Below are positions 12,601-27,600 of a DNA stretch of 63,167 nucleotides, piece after piece. Location: positions 1 to 63,167 of the forward strand of contig JAUCBJ010004792.1 in the NCBI GenBank assembly GCA_032718475.1, given 5' to 3'. The DNA comes from Nemertoderma westbladi. Lineage: Eukaryota; Xenacoelomorpha; Nemertodermatida; Nemertodermatidae. The notes beneath the pieces were generated by a model. It searched no databases. It worked only from the letters and a program-made list of their open reading frames with translations, and was not told the DNA's origin. The position numbers and the translations under genes were made by a program. Numbering within the stretch: the first letter of the stretch is position 1; each line of letters opens with the position of its first letter.

Positions 12601-15600
12601 TGTTGATCTGTGTTTGTCAATGCTTGGTGCTTATATGGTGGTGTTGATCTGTGTTTGTCAATGCGTGGTGCTTATATGGTGGTGTTGATCTGTGTTGGTC
12701 AATGCGCGAATGCTGATATGGGGATGTTGATCTGTGTTTGTCAATGCGTGGTGCTTATATGGTGGTGTTGATCTGTGTTTGTCAATGCGCGAATGCTGAT
12801 ATGGTGGTGTTGATCTGTGTTTGTCAATGCGTGGTGCTTATATGGTGGTGTTGATCTGTGTTTGTCAATGCGTGGTGCTTATATGGTGGTGTTGATCTGT
12901 GTTTATCAACACGTGGTGCTTATATGGTGGTGTTGATCTATGTTTGTCAATGCGTGTGTGCTTATATGGGGGTGTTGATCTGTGTTTGGTCAATGCGTGT
13001 GTGCTTATATGGTGGTGTTGATCTGTGTTTGTCAATGCGTGGTGCTTATATGGTGATGTTGATCAGTGTTTGTCAATGCGTGTGTGATTATGTTGTGGTG
13101 TTGATCTATGTTTGTCAATGCGTGTGTGCTTATAGGGGGGTGTTGATCTGTGTTTGGTCAATGCGTGTGTGCTTATATGGTGGTGTTGATCTGTGTTTGT
13201 CAATGCGTGTGTGATTATATTGTGGTATTGATCAGTGTTTGTCAATGCGTGGTGCTTATATTGTGGTGTTGATCTGTATTTGTCAATGCGTGGTGCTTAT
13301 ATGATGATGTTGATCAGTGTTTGTCAATGCGTGTGTGATTATATTGTGGTATTGATCAGTGTTTGTCAATGCATGGTGCTTATATGGTGGTGTTGATCTG
13401 TGTTGGTCAATGCACGAATGCTGATATGGGGGTGTTGATCTGTGTTTGTCAATGCGTGGTGCTTATATGGTGATGTTGATCGGTGTTTGTCAATGCGTGT
13501 GTAATTATGTTGTGGTATTGATCAGTGTTTGTCAATGCGTGGTGCTTATATGGTGGTGTTGATCTGTGTTTGTCAAGGTGTGGTGCTTATATGGTGGTGT
13601 TGATCTGTGTTTGTCAAAGCATGTGTGCTTATATGGTGGTTTTGATCTGTGTTTGTTAATGCGTGTGTGCTTGCTTATATGGTGGTGTTGATCTGTGTTT
13701 GTCAACGCATGGTGTTTATATGGTGGTGTTGATGATCTGTGTTTGTCAATGCGTGTGTAATTATGTTGTGGTATTGATCAGTGTTTGTCAATGCGTGGTG
13801 CTTATATGGTGATGTTGATCTGTGTTTGTCAAGGTGTGGTGCTTATATGGTGGTGTTGATCTGTGTTTGTCAACGCGTGGTGCTTATATGGTGGTGTTAA
13901 TCTGTGTTTGTCAATGCGCGAATGCTGATATGGTGATGTTGATCTGTGTTTGTCAATGCGTGTGTGCTTATATGGGGGTGTTGATCTGTGTTTGGTCAAT
14001 GCGTGTGTGCTTATATGGTGGTGTTGATCTGTGTTTGTCAATGCGTGGTGCTTATATGGTGATGTTGATCAGTGTTTGTCAATGCGTGTGTGATTATGTT
14101 GTGGTGTTGATCTATGTTTGTCAATGCGTGTGTGCTTATATGGGGGTGTTGATCTGTGTTTGGTCAATGCGTGTGTGCTTATATGGTGGTGTTGATCTGT
14201 GTTTGTCAATGCGTGTGTGATTATATTGTGGTATTGATCAGTGTTTGTCAATGCGTGGTGCTTATATTGTGGTGTTGATCTGTATTTGTCAATGCGTGGT
14301 GCTTATATGATGATGTTGATCAGTGTTTGTCAATGCGTGTGTGATTATATTGTGGTATTGATCAGTGTTTGTCAATGCATGGTGCTTATATGGTGGTGTT
14401 GATCTGTGTTGGTCAATGCGCGAATGCTGATATGGGGGTGTTGATCTGTGTTTGTCAATGCGTGGTGCTTATATGGTGATGTTGATCGGTGTTTGTCAAT
14501 GCGTGTGTAATTATGTTGTGGTATTGATCAGTGTTTGTCAATGCGTGGTGCTTATATGGTGGTGTTGATCTGTGTTTGTCAAGGTGTGGTGCTTATATGG
14601 TGGTGTTGATCTGTGTTTGTCAAAGCATGTGTGCTTATATGGTGGTTTTGATCTGTGTTTGTCAATGCGTGTGTGCTTATATGGTGGTGTTGATCTGTGT
14701 TTGTCAACGCGTGGTGTTTATATGGTGGTGTTGATGATCTGTGTTTGTCAATGCTATTGCTCGTGGAATTTGTACTGATTACCGAGCTGTTAATCTGTGG
14801 GATGTGTCTGGTGAAGACATTGAGCTACGCCCTGTTCTAGTCAGCAAGTGCTAGCTGGCATTGTTGTTGAACTAAACTCATTCTAATCCAATAAGTTAAT
14901 TAATGGATTAATTTGTGCGTCGTGTGCATTATATATCTGGAGTACAAAATAATATTTATGTAACTGATTACGATCAAAAATGAAGCTGTAACCTGTACTA
15001 TTTACTTCTGCTTATTATTTTTGTTATACTTCCATGCCACTGTAATGGAAATCTGCTTCTTTCTATTAAATCTTGATCTAACGGTTGAAAGTTGGTCACT
15101 TGTGACGATTGCTTGTATGGGATGTTTCTCTTGAATTTGCTAAATAAAAAACAACCATTCATTACGTCCCTTTTCAGACAGACTTCTACGGTTCACACAT
15201 ATAAAACTAGAACCCTTACCACGGGAAACTACTTCTGTCCCCGAGCAAATTTAGTATCGACACAAAAGTCACTAAAATTTGGAACTCTATCAAATTGACT
15301 TCAAACTAAGTAATTCCAAAAAATCTCTTGCAAAAAATTATAAAAACAAACTGTTACTACTGCTACAATAATATGATCAAGATAAGGTAAGTATTACTTA
15401 CAAACAAAATAATAACAAATAAACAAATAATAATTTTTTTTAACAAAATATCTTCACCTTCATCTTCAATATTTCTTTTATATGCAAGAAACACTTAATC
15501 TACCCATACCCCTCATTCGTCCTGTTTCATTAGGTATAAAACAATTAAATTTATATGCGACTCCCAAGACCCGAACACTGAAATAACAGCAAAACAGTTC

Positions 15601-18600
15601 AGCCATTAGTGAGCCATTAGTGAGCCATTAGTTAGCCATTAGTGAGCCATTAGTGAGCCATTAGTGAGCAGTTGAATATTCGCAGTAAACCTAAACTCTA
15701 CAATTACATTGTCACGTAAAAAATGGCAAATTAAGGCAAAACTAGCTATGCTATTGCCGCCACTTTGCATATAAAAATAAATCACAACCATACAATATTT
15801 ATATTAAAACTAAAATAATTTCAACCCCAATTTGCTAAATAAACGTTTCACGTGATATACTGTATATATATATATTTAAGTTATGTAAATATATGATAAG
15901 AAATAAATGAGCTCTTTGAGATCCATTGATGGATTGGCTCTTTCGCATTGAATAGACACAGGCGCAAATATCCACGGGTGAGGTGAAGATTTCACCCAAT
16001 AATAATTTAAATATGTTTGTCATGGCATTATTCTGTTGTATTTCAGCTTGTCCCTCTAACTATTACGATGCAGTTACCGGAACCCTGCTGTCTCCGAACT
16101 ATCCCAACTTCTACAGCGGCTATCTGCCTTGCGGGTACCACATCCACGGACCTCCTGGTAGTGATATTGTCTTGACCTGGAATGTTTTGGACGTGGAATC
16201 TAGTTTTGATTATATTTACGTAAGTATACCAACTGCAAACAGCACCACACTAGCCTCCAATTATACGCATTTCTATATCCTTTTTACCCATATTCACTAA
16301 AATATCTGATCGTATAATCAACTCACAACTAGTAGCTTACATAAACAAATACTAATCATACATACATAGATCACGCTTAAACAACTCGACTGCTATGGGA
16401 TAAATGGCATTCCTCACCCTTTATACAGTAACTGAACACACCCGTACACTCGCGATGCGACACTGGCTGGTTTACTTATTATATTACATATCGCTTCTTC
16501 TGAATTCTTTTTAATATAAAGTTTTTGTATTCTGTTTCCTATCGGTGGAGTTCAGAGTCGATTGGATGAAGTGGTAGCAAGAAAGATTAGCTTTTTTATA
16601 ATCATATCGTACCCTTGGTGGAAAGGTTTATCAATGTTTATCACCTTTATAATTTTAGTAAGAAATATCTTGCGTTGCGTGCTGCAGATACTCTTAATTC
16701 AATTGCAAGTAGAAGTAGACCTAACTCGGCTGAGCACATATCGTTGGGGTTCTATAATGCAGACTCCTAAGAGGCATTTTATTAGTTTGATGTAGACCTT
16801 TTATAATTTTTATTAGACCACACTATGCAGGCCATCTTTAAACCACGATTCGCAGAGTAGAGTTAGTACTAGCATCCAGTCACACAAGCATATACACTAA
16901 TAAATTAGATCGACATTAACAGCACAAAAACACTTTCTGTAACTCGGTATGTGTCATCATAACCATAAGCTAAATCTCTATTACAAACTTTTCCATACTG
17001 GTTTTCATGGCAATCGGTGTTGAATAAAGGTAAATGCCTCTTAACTAGTCTAAGCAACGAACTAAAGTGTCAACGTTTGTTTAATTTTTCCTTAGCTTCG
17101 TGGTTATATTTCCTTTAGTAAATTCAATCTAGGCTTAGATGGTCTATTCATAGTATGTCTTTAAATTTTGTGGAGTAGATATCTGGATTTGATTCCAACA
17201 AAATTACTGTAAATACCTAAGACAACCTTAATATTTTTTCAACATTTACAAGTGTATTTATCAGTGTTCTTTCGTGATCTTTTTGGCCCCAGATGGCCAT
17301 TTTCGACGATTGGTTACCCATGCGTTTTGGGTCGCCGAGCAACGACTGTAAATACAAAAGAAACGGCACAACTCGTAATGTATTCCCAAACATAATATAC
17401 TTTTCCAAGATTTTTAACCCGTTTCAGTGTTTTTTCCTAATGTTTTTGGCCAAATGTAGTTATTTTGACGATCATTACTCATATCGCACAGCTTTATTAT
17501 AGATATGGAATAAAATAAATAATAAAAATCCAGTAGATAAAATTTCTAAGTATATTATTGATGCGAATTCATTTAATTCTGATAATTAATTTCCTTTTCA
17601 TAACATTAATTCGTGTAATTATAACCATTCTGGTGCTTATTATAGCAACCGTAAGACAATACTATGTACAAACTGGGGATTCCCTCACGCATCTTACTAC
17701 AGCCAATAGGAAGCCGCTTCCATTAAAGAATTCAGTAAAATGGGATCATCCTCTCGATTTAGCTAAAAATAGACGGCCAATCACAGCCCACTTCGGGCCC
17801 TGGAGAAGGTATCCACAGGGGGTGCGCGCAGTACTACATGACTAAAATAACCTGATGTGGGTGCCGTGAAGTGACTCCATTTTCTTTCTTTTAAATGCAG
17901 TATTTTATATACTCGCGCACATAAGCGCAAACCAGACTGCCAGCTAGTTGATAAAATTGTAACAATTATACGATTATGCCGATTATTATAAAATACTTAT
18001 AAGCACTCGTTATAAAATAAATATAATAAAAGTATGACTGTTCGAGTCGATTTTTACACAAAATAGTGGGATTGTTCCATAAATTGGTATTTAGTTGAGG
18101 CTTGCCATACTAAATAAAGTGTCAAAATTTCAATGTGATATTGTGACCCTAACCACTTACCCCAGGTGTTAGGGAAAAATACAATTTTCTACTGCACGGT
18201 AAATTATATTCAACCGGTAGGCTACAGTGAAAACTGAACACAATTGAAATTTAATGAGTTCAAACCAAACCTGTATGTTAAACTAAACAACATAATCTTT
18301 CTTTGATTCAAACATAGGGCGCTGCTTCCTTGCATCTAAGATAGAATGAATCATAGAGTCCCTTTTCTCCTTTCCGACAGTTTTGAGGCTGACCTCAGCT
18401 ACTACACGAATCATTCTTTCAACGGCTTGAGTCTGTGGTGTGTACGTCGACTTTACTGGGACTGACTTTATAGCATCCCAAAGTTGATCCTCACTCTTAG
18501 ATGCTAATAATGGTGGTTCAGTAACGTCAATGTGCATCCAGTCGATCATATGAATATAATCTGTAGCATTAAGGTTAAGTTGATTAGCAGGGCGATGGAA

Positions 18601-21600
18601 TTTTCGTATTTCTGTAGATGAAACCTTTCGTGCCTTCAGAATTCGCCTAACAGCTAGCTCGCGAATTGCAGGTCTATTGTCATGAAACATGGCATATAGC
18701 AAGTTTTCGGGGTGAGCTGCATAGCAATTTTGCTTTATCGATTTGTCGATGACAGACTGCACTTCTGCTGGTTCAAGTTCACGACTGAGTTTTATCATAA
18801 GGAAAAGTACTGGTGGAGCATCACTGATATCTGTAGCCATCTTAGTGGCAAACCATACAGGCCCATATACTGTTACAATGAATCGAGTCAATGTCTTAAC
18901 AGCTTCTGTTGGATGTGTTTGACTAACATAGTAGCGGCACATTCGATTTGCTCCTGTGAGCCATCGTGAATGACTACATTTCCCAGGATCTCGGTGTAAG
19001 AGTGTTTCAGGGCACTCCCCAGAACTGATCGCATGACAGATTTCCAAAAGATACATCTGGTCTGTGCTTAGGTCCTTTGAATTATCCAATGTTGGCAAAT
19101 GGGGAGTTTCAATTTTATCAAACAATGCGATCTCCAAGGTTGTAAGGTTTGACCCAAGAATATCACCAATTTCACCACTGAATGTTTCTGGACCAGATGT
19201 CTTTCCATATAATTCAAATAGATGCCGCAACGGTAACTCGTTAATGTGCAGCATACATATATTCCACTGAACTTCATGCTGGATATGATCTTCAATTCTA
19301 GCAATTACTCCATTACGATTCCCAGTGTTCACTGCTGTCCCGTCACAACCTATTACTCGAATTCCATCCATGTTGATATTCTCGTCAATTATAGATTTTA
19401 AAATGTCAATTGAACGACCACTTGGTGTTGTGACATGAGAAATGTAGATGTCACCAGGTTGTGTCATCAATACGAAATGGTCTTCTTTTATTTTTCTCCT
19501 GTGGTGGTAGTCATCGAAGACATATGATTCATCCTTTCTCCTTTCGAAATAGAGCGATATCAAATTATTTATGTCATGATGGGTTGGTTTCAATCCAGTA
19601 CGCCTCTTGACCCGGCTAAGTCTCACTTTCAGTGGGTCAATAACGATGTCTCTGGAGAAGTCTTCTCCTAATACATCCTGCAAAGTAGCAGTGGCAATAG
19701 AATAGCAGCAACTGTTTCGTCAGAAACCATCTTTCGATCGGCTTCCCTCGCAACACAAGGGATTAGGATGGTATTGTAGGCACTGCTTGTTGAGACACTC
19801 TCCCTGAAATTCGGATCACTATCGGATGAATCAGATGAAGAGTCAGTTTCACTTGAGCTAGGTAATTCGCAGACAGCTTTTTGAGCTAGTTTCTGGAACT
19901 CTTGTTTATCTAATTTTTCTATGAACATTTTTCTATCGCTTCCTTGATCATCCACGAAATCTTTCTCTAGAGGGTTTAAATTCTTGTAATCGACAACATC
20001 AAAGAGCTTGCCCCAATTAATTTTCGCGGATTCCAGTTTTGTAGGAAAGCACTTTTTGGCTTTATCACAGTTCAATCGCTGTGCTTTGCGCCACTCCTCG
20101 ATGATCTTTTGATGACAACGCTCAGTTGAAAGCACTGCAACTGTGGCAAAATCGTATATTGCAATAACTTCACTTGCTACAATTTTTTGCATTTCTCGAT
20201 TCGACAGTTCTTCATGGCTACCATTTGGCTCCGCCCCATGTTGCATTTTTACTAATTCGCAGTAACGTAGAATATCGCCATTTGTAGGTAGTTGGTGGCC
20301 AGGCAGTTTCGCAGCAAAGCCGAAGAGGCGTCCAGTCTGATTTCGTGTTGCCATATTATAACATTAACAGCATAGGCCTAATGATGAATAAGGTTAAAAT
20401 CCAATAAAATGTCAATCAACCATATAATTATATCACCATTGCAATTAAAATACGGTAGGCCTACGCTACGGAGCAGGGTAGGCCTATATAGCTAAAACGA
20501 ACTTACTAAGATTCGAAAAAGGTGCCAACTGCTGCACTGTGGGTAGCAGTTTGCAGTTGCAATGCATATTCAGATATTGCTGTACTACAGTAGGGTCAGG
20601 CAGTGTCATATTCTGCATTGTACATACAGCAGTACCGTACCCCAACACCGGTATGGCTAGAGATATGCTGGTATTATTATAGGAAAAAATGGGCATTGGG
20701 GTAATGGGAAGCTGTGCTCAAATCAATGTCAAACTTTGAGGAAATGTTTAGAAGGCAAAGTCGCACCAATGTTCAAATTTATATGATAAATGGAGAAATC
20801 AACCACCCCTACCGGGAGTGTTCATCCAAGGTGCATTGATATAATTATTTGTATAATTTATTTCATCAATGGATCTTAAAAATTGTATTAATCGTATTTT
20901 TACTAGGTTTACGATGGAGCTGATAATACTGCGCCACTTATTTGGAGTATAACTGGTAGTTCGATTCCATCTCCTATGACGTCATCTTCCAATGATTTCT
21001 ACCTGTACTTCGATCCGACTGTCGTTGACAACGCAGTTGTATTGAATGGATTCGATATCAGCTATGAAATTCAAAACATTCCACGTACGTTGTTACTAGA
21101 AAATTACTATGGATCTGGTAACTATGATTAGTTATATTTCAATGAGTTACTCTGCTACTTATATATTGTTTGCTTTATTACAACCCGAGTTTTGTACAGA
21201 AGTCGATTGTTTAGTATTGTTTCAGTTTCAATTTTATCATAGTTATGAAATATTACATATATGCATTAAATCCGGACCTTCCGTAATTATAGTGTTAAAA
21301 GAAGAACAATAGTGTTCTTCATGAAATATAGTACGTGCCTAGTCCAACTTGGTAGTCAGAACATATTTTTTTTATATATAGTTTATATTTATTATTTAGT
21401 TTCCTGTGCATAAAAATGCCATAAAGTTTTCTAAATAAGATAAAATGTTAAATGTTATATAAACATAAAATGTTTAGGGCTGCCTTTAGTATTAATGTGT
21501 AGCAACCATCAATTCGTTGTTCAAGTGATTTAGTCAGTGTCCAGGTCTCACCCCCGAATAAAAGTACACTAAATTTATTCTTCAGGTGCCTGGAGAGACC

Positions 21601-24600
21601 TGATTTCCAGATGGAATCCATATTTGATAGAGCTACCCATGTCTTTGCTTTCCTAACTTCTATGTCCTTTTTGCTACTCTCTATCCATGACCCAAGGTAC
21701 TGGAAGTCGTCGACCTTCCTTTGTTGATTATTATCAATGGTTGTCAAGTTTCTATCAACATTAAAAGTCATGAATTCGGTCTTGGTAGCATTTATATGCA
21801 ATCCAACCTCCTTAGCAGCCCTCTCCACTTTATTTAGTAGAAGCTGTGCATCTGCTAGCATATTAGAGACAGGGTGATGTCATCCACAAAGTTGGTGTCT
21901 GTGACTGTAGTTGCCGGATATCTACTACTTCTGCGTTCTTGTACCTTTTGTTGACGTCCTCATTGCGTAATCCAGTACAATTACAAATAGTAATGGTGCT
22001 AATGTGTCACCTTGCAGTACCCCAGCCAGGTTTGAGAAAAACTCAGTTTCACCATCTGGTGAGAGTACCTGCGCTTCTGTGTCACAATATAACAATCCAA
22101 TGCCAGCAACGATAACTTCTGGTATTCCATAAGCTCTTAGGATTTCAAGCATTATACCTGGATGGAGTCGAATGCCTTCTTGAAGACCACAAATGTAAGA
22201 ACTGTAGGAAGGTTCTATGACGTAATACCTTCAACCAGCCTCATTATCGGTAGTACCTAAGCAATTGTTGATCTACTTGGTCGAAATCCGTTTTGGCTCT
22301 TACGCAGTAGTTTCTCTGTGTGAGGCCTAATCATATATGGAATCATTTTGTTGTATATTTTGGCACCTACCACAAGCAGACAGATCGCACGATAGTTTTT
22401 TGGTATACCGAGGTCTCATTTCCTGGGGAGAGGCTTTAGTTGACTTTTAGTCCAAATTGGTGGAGGCTTTTCCCCTTTCAGTATCCGGTTGCAAACATTC
22501 AATAATGGTCTGTTTAGCACTCCTGTTTTCCATCCCTCCGCTGGGAATCTAATCCACTCGCTTTATGATTTAAATGATTTTATATGCTTCTTTGAATTCG
22601 GCATGTGTGAAGTCACCTGTTTCTATTGGTAGCGAACGTCTTGTCATATATGTTCCTTGTAGGGCCGACCTCGATGTTTGGTGGCTGCCCAAGCAAGTTG
22701 CTGAAGTGATATTTCCATTTCCCAACACGTTCTTCAGGACTATCAGCTTTGAGGCGCCCCTTACTAAGCACAACTTTTCTTGATTGTTGCTTTATGTGAG
22801 AAGTTGTAAAAAAAAATACCTGAGTGTTTAAAGCTCATCTATCCCATCATATATAATAGACATGTACCGAACAACAAGAGTCCCACAAGAAATGAAAACA
22901 AATAAGTTGGTGCCAGTTCCCAAGAAGGGCGGCAACCTAACACTCTATGGTTCTTTTCGGGAATCTCATTGATCTCGATTGCTACAAGGCTATACAATAG
23001 AATTCTATTAAATCGCATCAGGGATCCCATTGAGAGACGGCTCCGTGGAAATCAGAATGGGTTCCGTAAAGGTCGTGTGACCATGGAGCCCATTTTGGCA
23101 CTTAGAAGGATAATTGAAGAGTTATCAAAAAAGAAAGACAGGCATCTTCTTCAAGGCCTTTGATTCAGTCTTTCGCTCACGTATGTTCAGCATACTTTCA
23201 TTATATGGGATTCCTGATGAAATTATTGCAGTATTCAGATCAGTATACGATGGTTCGACAACATTTGTGTCTACTGTTGACGGTGACACAGCCAGGGAGA
23301 CACACTTGCACCATTCTTGTTCATAATTGTGGTTGACTATGTTCTACGCATGTCCTTAGATCATCATAATGATGATGGGGTGATGATAACTTCACCTACT
23401 GGCTCCAGAAGTCGAGGAAATCCTGCCAAGTACCTAACTGATCTAGACTTTGCTGATGACTTAGGAGTACTATCAGTATAACTAGAGGGAGCCCAACGGC
23501 TCCTCAGCTCATTAGAACATGCTGCTTCTAGTGTTGGTCTTTTTATTAACTCCAGAAAGACCAAAATTTTGACAGTTAACTTTGAAAGTCCTCAGCAAGT
23601 CTCTGATCGGATGAGCATAAGCTCAAAAGATGGTATGCTTGAGCATGTGGATGCCTTCTGTTACCTGGGATCATTCGATCCGGATCGAATACGTAAGGGA
23701 AAGGCATGGGCAGCCTTGAATAGGCTTTCCAGGATTTGGAAGTCACCGAGAATTAATCGGAAACTTAAGGTCCGATTATTTAGAGCAGCAGTAGTTCCAG
23801 TACTCCTCTATGGGAGTCCATGCTGGGCTCTAACTGCTGAGGACACCAAATCTCTGGATGGCACTTTCACAAGAATGCTACGCCGGGTTCATTGTGTCAA
23901 GTACAATGCACACATCTCCAACCAGTCACTATATAACATTGGAGGTGCCTCTCATTTGTTCCCCCAAGCTTGACACTAGAACAAAGTCGCCTCCGCTTTG
24001 CAGGACATTGCTTTCGCCGTGAGGACCAGCCAGTGCATAATCTTGAACTTTGGCAGCCTCTTGGAGTGAATAAGCATGGTGGACAGCCCATGACTTTCTT
24101 GAGACGCATCTTAAAGGACACTGGCCTTGAAGATGCGGATGATCTAGCAAATGTCATGGGTGATAGGGAGTTGTGGCGGCGCAATTTTGTCGACAAGCCG
24201 GCACACCATTCTTAAAAATGCAGCTGCGATGCAGCATGCCGATCCCAGTATTAGTAGAGCAGTTGTAATTTCTTAAATTTTGTCCTGTATGTACTTCTGC
24301 TGGCTGTTGTTGAAGACAACTTTATAACAATGTTTAACGTTTTGTTATCAGAAATCAATTTTCGGCTGATATATTTGATTTATTAATCTTCTACTTTTAT
24401 TAGTAAAATCGGTTAAGTTAATGAAAGACAGAATATAAATTTATATATATAATATATTAAAATATAAAAATATATAATATATATTATAATTTATATTAAA
24501 ATATATATAATAATAATTTTGATTTAGTTGCGCATTTGTTAACTAATTTTTTTACCTATAAACAATTTGAAAATGTATAGTTTGTGTAGTTTTCAATACA

Positions 24601-27600
24601 ATTTCCATACGTATCATACTGTAGATAATATACGCCTTGTACTTCCTATTCCAACTGCTGTATAATATTATTTATAATTATTATAGTGTAATATCTAAAT
24701 AACGCTATGTTGTTATAGATAGAAGTACCTAGAACATCTGAAAAACGGATTTCGACAAAAAAAATTAAACTTGGAAGTACCATCGCATCGTGTAATCTTC
24801 ATTGGATGAGCCCAGTTAATTGAATTAGTCCAGATTTGATACCCATTTTTACTACAATTCTGTATTCTGATATCTTCATTTACAGCACCTTGCGTAGAGA
24901 ACCCTGATGCTTCTGCTTACTGCCCTGGATGGGCTGCCATAGGTGAATGTGCCAACAATCCCGGTTTCATGCAGGTCGAGTGCGAATTTAGTTGCGATAA
25001 ATGTCAAGATGGTGTTGGTAAGTACATTCATAACACGTTGGTGGGGCCTTCGCGCAGCACGAGAGCCTATATAAGAAAGTACCTTATACGAATCTCTATT
25101 AGATATACGAAAACTGCCTTTCCCAAAATATATATGAGTGAAGGAGATGCTATCAGTTTGCGATAAACTAGTTGTAAAAACAGATATCCATTTCAGATTG
25201 CCCTTATACACTTTAACTGTCATTTGTAAACCTACTAACTTGGACTATTTAAGTTAAGTGTGATATTTTTAGTTTTACAATAATCTTCTCCTTTATTAGC
25301 CCTCGCTAGCCTTCCTCCTGTTTTGTCTTAAAAAAATTTTCCTAAACGGAGACTAACGACCTTTATAACTATATAAAGTCTCGAAACTGTGATTGTAAAC
25401 TCGTTGCGTTCGTTTGTTTCTTTACCAAACTTCCGATTCTTTCTAACCTATTGCGGGACTACATACTTACCAAGTTTCGTTTACTTTCATCAAGGAATGA
25501 CCGAGTTATTAGCGATAAAATATTTACGACGACGACGACAACAGACGACGACGACAGATAACTCTTTAATGGCACCCATATGCTAAGGCTTTGCTCACTT
25601 CGTGGCTCGCCCCACAAGGATATTAGGCCTAGAATTTCTACATTAGCTAGGTTATTAGACTTTTTTACAATTATTATTAATGCTCACATATGTTCACATA
25701 TGTACGCGAATGATAGTCTATTAATACAAACAGAAACCTGTTCATTTGCCATTGTTTTTTATTACCTTACATTTCTCCTTTGTGATGCAAACATGGTAGT
25801 TTCTCAAATTTTATATTCCGCACAGGTACAGTTTTTTTCGTTTTAATTATGTTAATTTACACTTGAGAAAGGCATCTAGCTTTTGCTGCTGTAAAATCAC
25901 TTTTTCAGTCAGTACCTAACTTGATGGAAAAAATATTTTAGTTCCTTAATGATCAGTAATTTTTTGACTAATAAATGTAATACATATTATATTGACGTAT
26001 CGGTGTTCGTTATCATTATAGTACCATGTGTTGAAAACGCCGACGCTTACGCTGCCTGCAGTGGATGGGAGGCCGACGGAGAGTGCACTGCTAATGCTGG
26101 ATGGATGTATGTGCACTGCCAGAGCTCTTGTAACAAATGCAATCAAAATAGTAAGTAAAAAGAAATAGTTATAATAAAACTCCAAAGTGTTTCCTAGAAC
26201 GAATAAATTACTGCCGGTCTCCAAGATAATCACACTTTGTATCCTTTCGCGGAATCTCTATGATGTCAATTGCTGCAAAACTATACAACAGAATTCTATT
26301 AAATCGCTTCAGGGATACCATTCCTATACATTATGTTTGGTGTTTTTGTTATTGTTTTTACATAATGTATAAATAAATCTATCTATCTATCGCTCAAGAA
26401 TGCTCTGCATACTATCACTACATGGGGATCCCTGCGAAATCTATTGCAACAATCAGATCTCTACCAAGGTTCTACAACATTTGTGTCTGATATTGATGGT
26501 GACACAGGTCAATGTAAAGTTCTATGACCTTGGAGTCTTCTAGGGTACTAGACTCACACCATTCTTATTCGTAATTATGTTAGATGAATATTCTATGCAT
26601 GTCCTTAGACCTACATAATAATAATGGAGTGACGGTAACACCCGATACTGGCCTCAGAAGTTGAGGAAAACAAGCAAGTATCTTTACTGCTCCTCTTTAA
26701 ACGCTCCTCTACTCGTAGGAGCAAAGTGTTTCAAGTGTTGGTATTCTTGTAATCACCAAAAAAACCCAATATTTTACCAGCTAATTTCGACAGTCATCAG
26801 AAATATGTCTGATCATATAAACCTGAGCTCTAAGGATGGTATGCTTTATGTGGATGAAATCTGCTAAGAATTGAGATCTCGGATCTGGAATTGAAATCAA
26901 AAACTTAGAATGGTCTGTCCAGGATTTGGAAATCACATAGAATAGGTCCGATTATTTAGAGTAGCAGTAGAACCAATACTCCTTTATGGAGTTATGCTTA
27001 TGGGAGATCTTGCTGGGCTCTAACTGCGGAGGACACCAAATTTAAACCTAATTTGTTTATTACAAAAAGTGTATGGAAATTCAGTAATTTTTACTGTTCA
27101 ACGCTATTGATTATTGATATTCACATTATTTATTTAAATATACTCAGAATGGTGCGATATACACATAAGTTTATTTTAATATTTGTGTTTTAAAAACTTG
27201 TTTTTATAGCTTGCATTGAATTCCCCGATGACAACTTCCACTGTCCAGGGTGGGCCAGAGTTGGTGAATGTACTGTTAATCCATCATATATGTACACCCA
27301 CTGTCAGACATCCTGTAACAAGTGTGACGATGGAAGCCCACGTAAGTATCCATAATATCCGGTCAAAAGTATAATGATTTCATCCTTTACTTTTATTTTT
27401 AACTTATTATGGGGTGCGAAATATATTATTAAGAATCTATTATCCAATGACTAGAAGGAACACACTGACCCATCTCTAAACTTCTGGCTGCAGTTCTACC
27501 ATTCACTGTAGTAATGTAGTACATGCCATTATAGATTTACAACAACTGTCACCATTGACATCATCAGCTCCAAATGTGACAGCATCCAGACAGAACTATT

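Larger units (their letters stand above)
6698..14754. repeat. 41-42 bp minisatellite, about 8 kb, inside intron 1
   Basis: The unit reads TGTGTTTGTCAATGCGTGGT then GCTTATATGGTGGTGTTGATC. Common variants replace the middle with GCGCGAATGCTGAT, GCGTGTGTGCTTAT or CAACACGTGG, and from about 11000 rightward a GATCAGTG/ATTATGTTGTGGT type appears. There are roughly 190-195 units. 41 is not a multiple of 3, so the many 60-130 codon ORFs here are frame-rotation artefacts. The array starts 35 bases after the exon 1 donor. Confidence 0.97.

Noticed and set aside
6698-14754. CRISPR-like direct repeats
   Set aside because: Units are head-to-tail without unique spacers, and the context is eukaryotic.
7159-14778. 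Many 60-130 codon ORFs (MFVNAWCLYGGVDLCLS and similar)
   Set aside because: Frame rotation of a 41-bp minisatellite. No start context or splice support, and the same peptides appear in shifting frames.
24876-25223. Minus-strand ORF of 115 codons opposite exon 4
   Set aside because: Shadow of the ShKT exon; the plus strand has splice sites and the conserved cysteine pattern.
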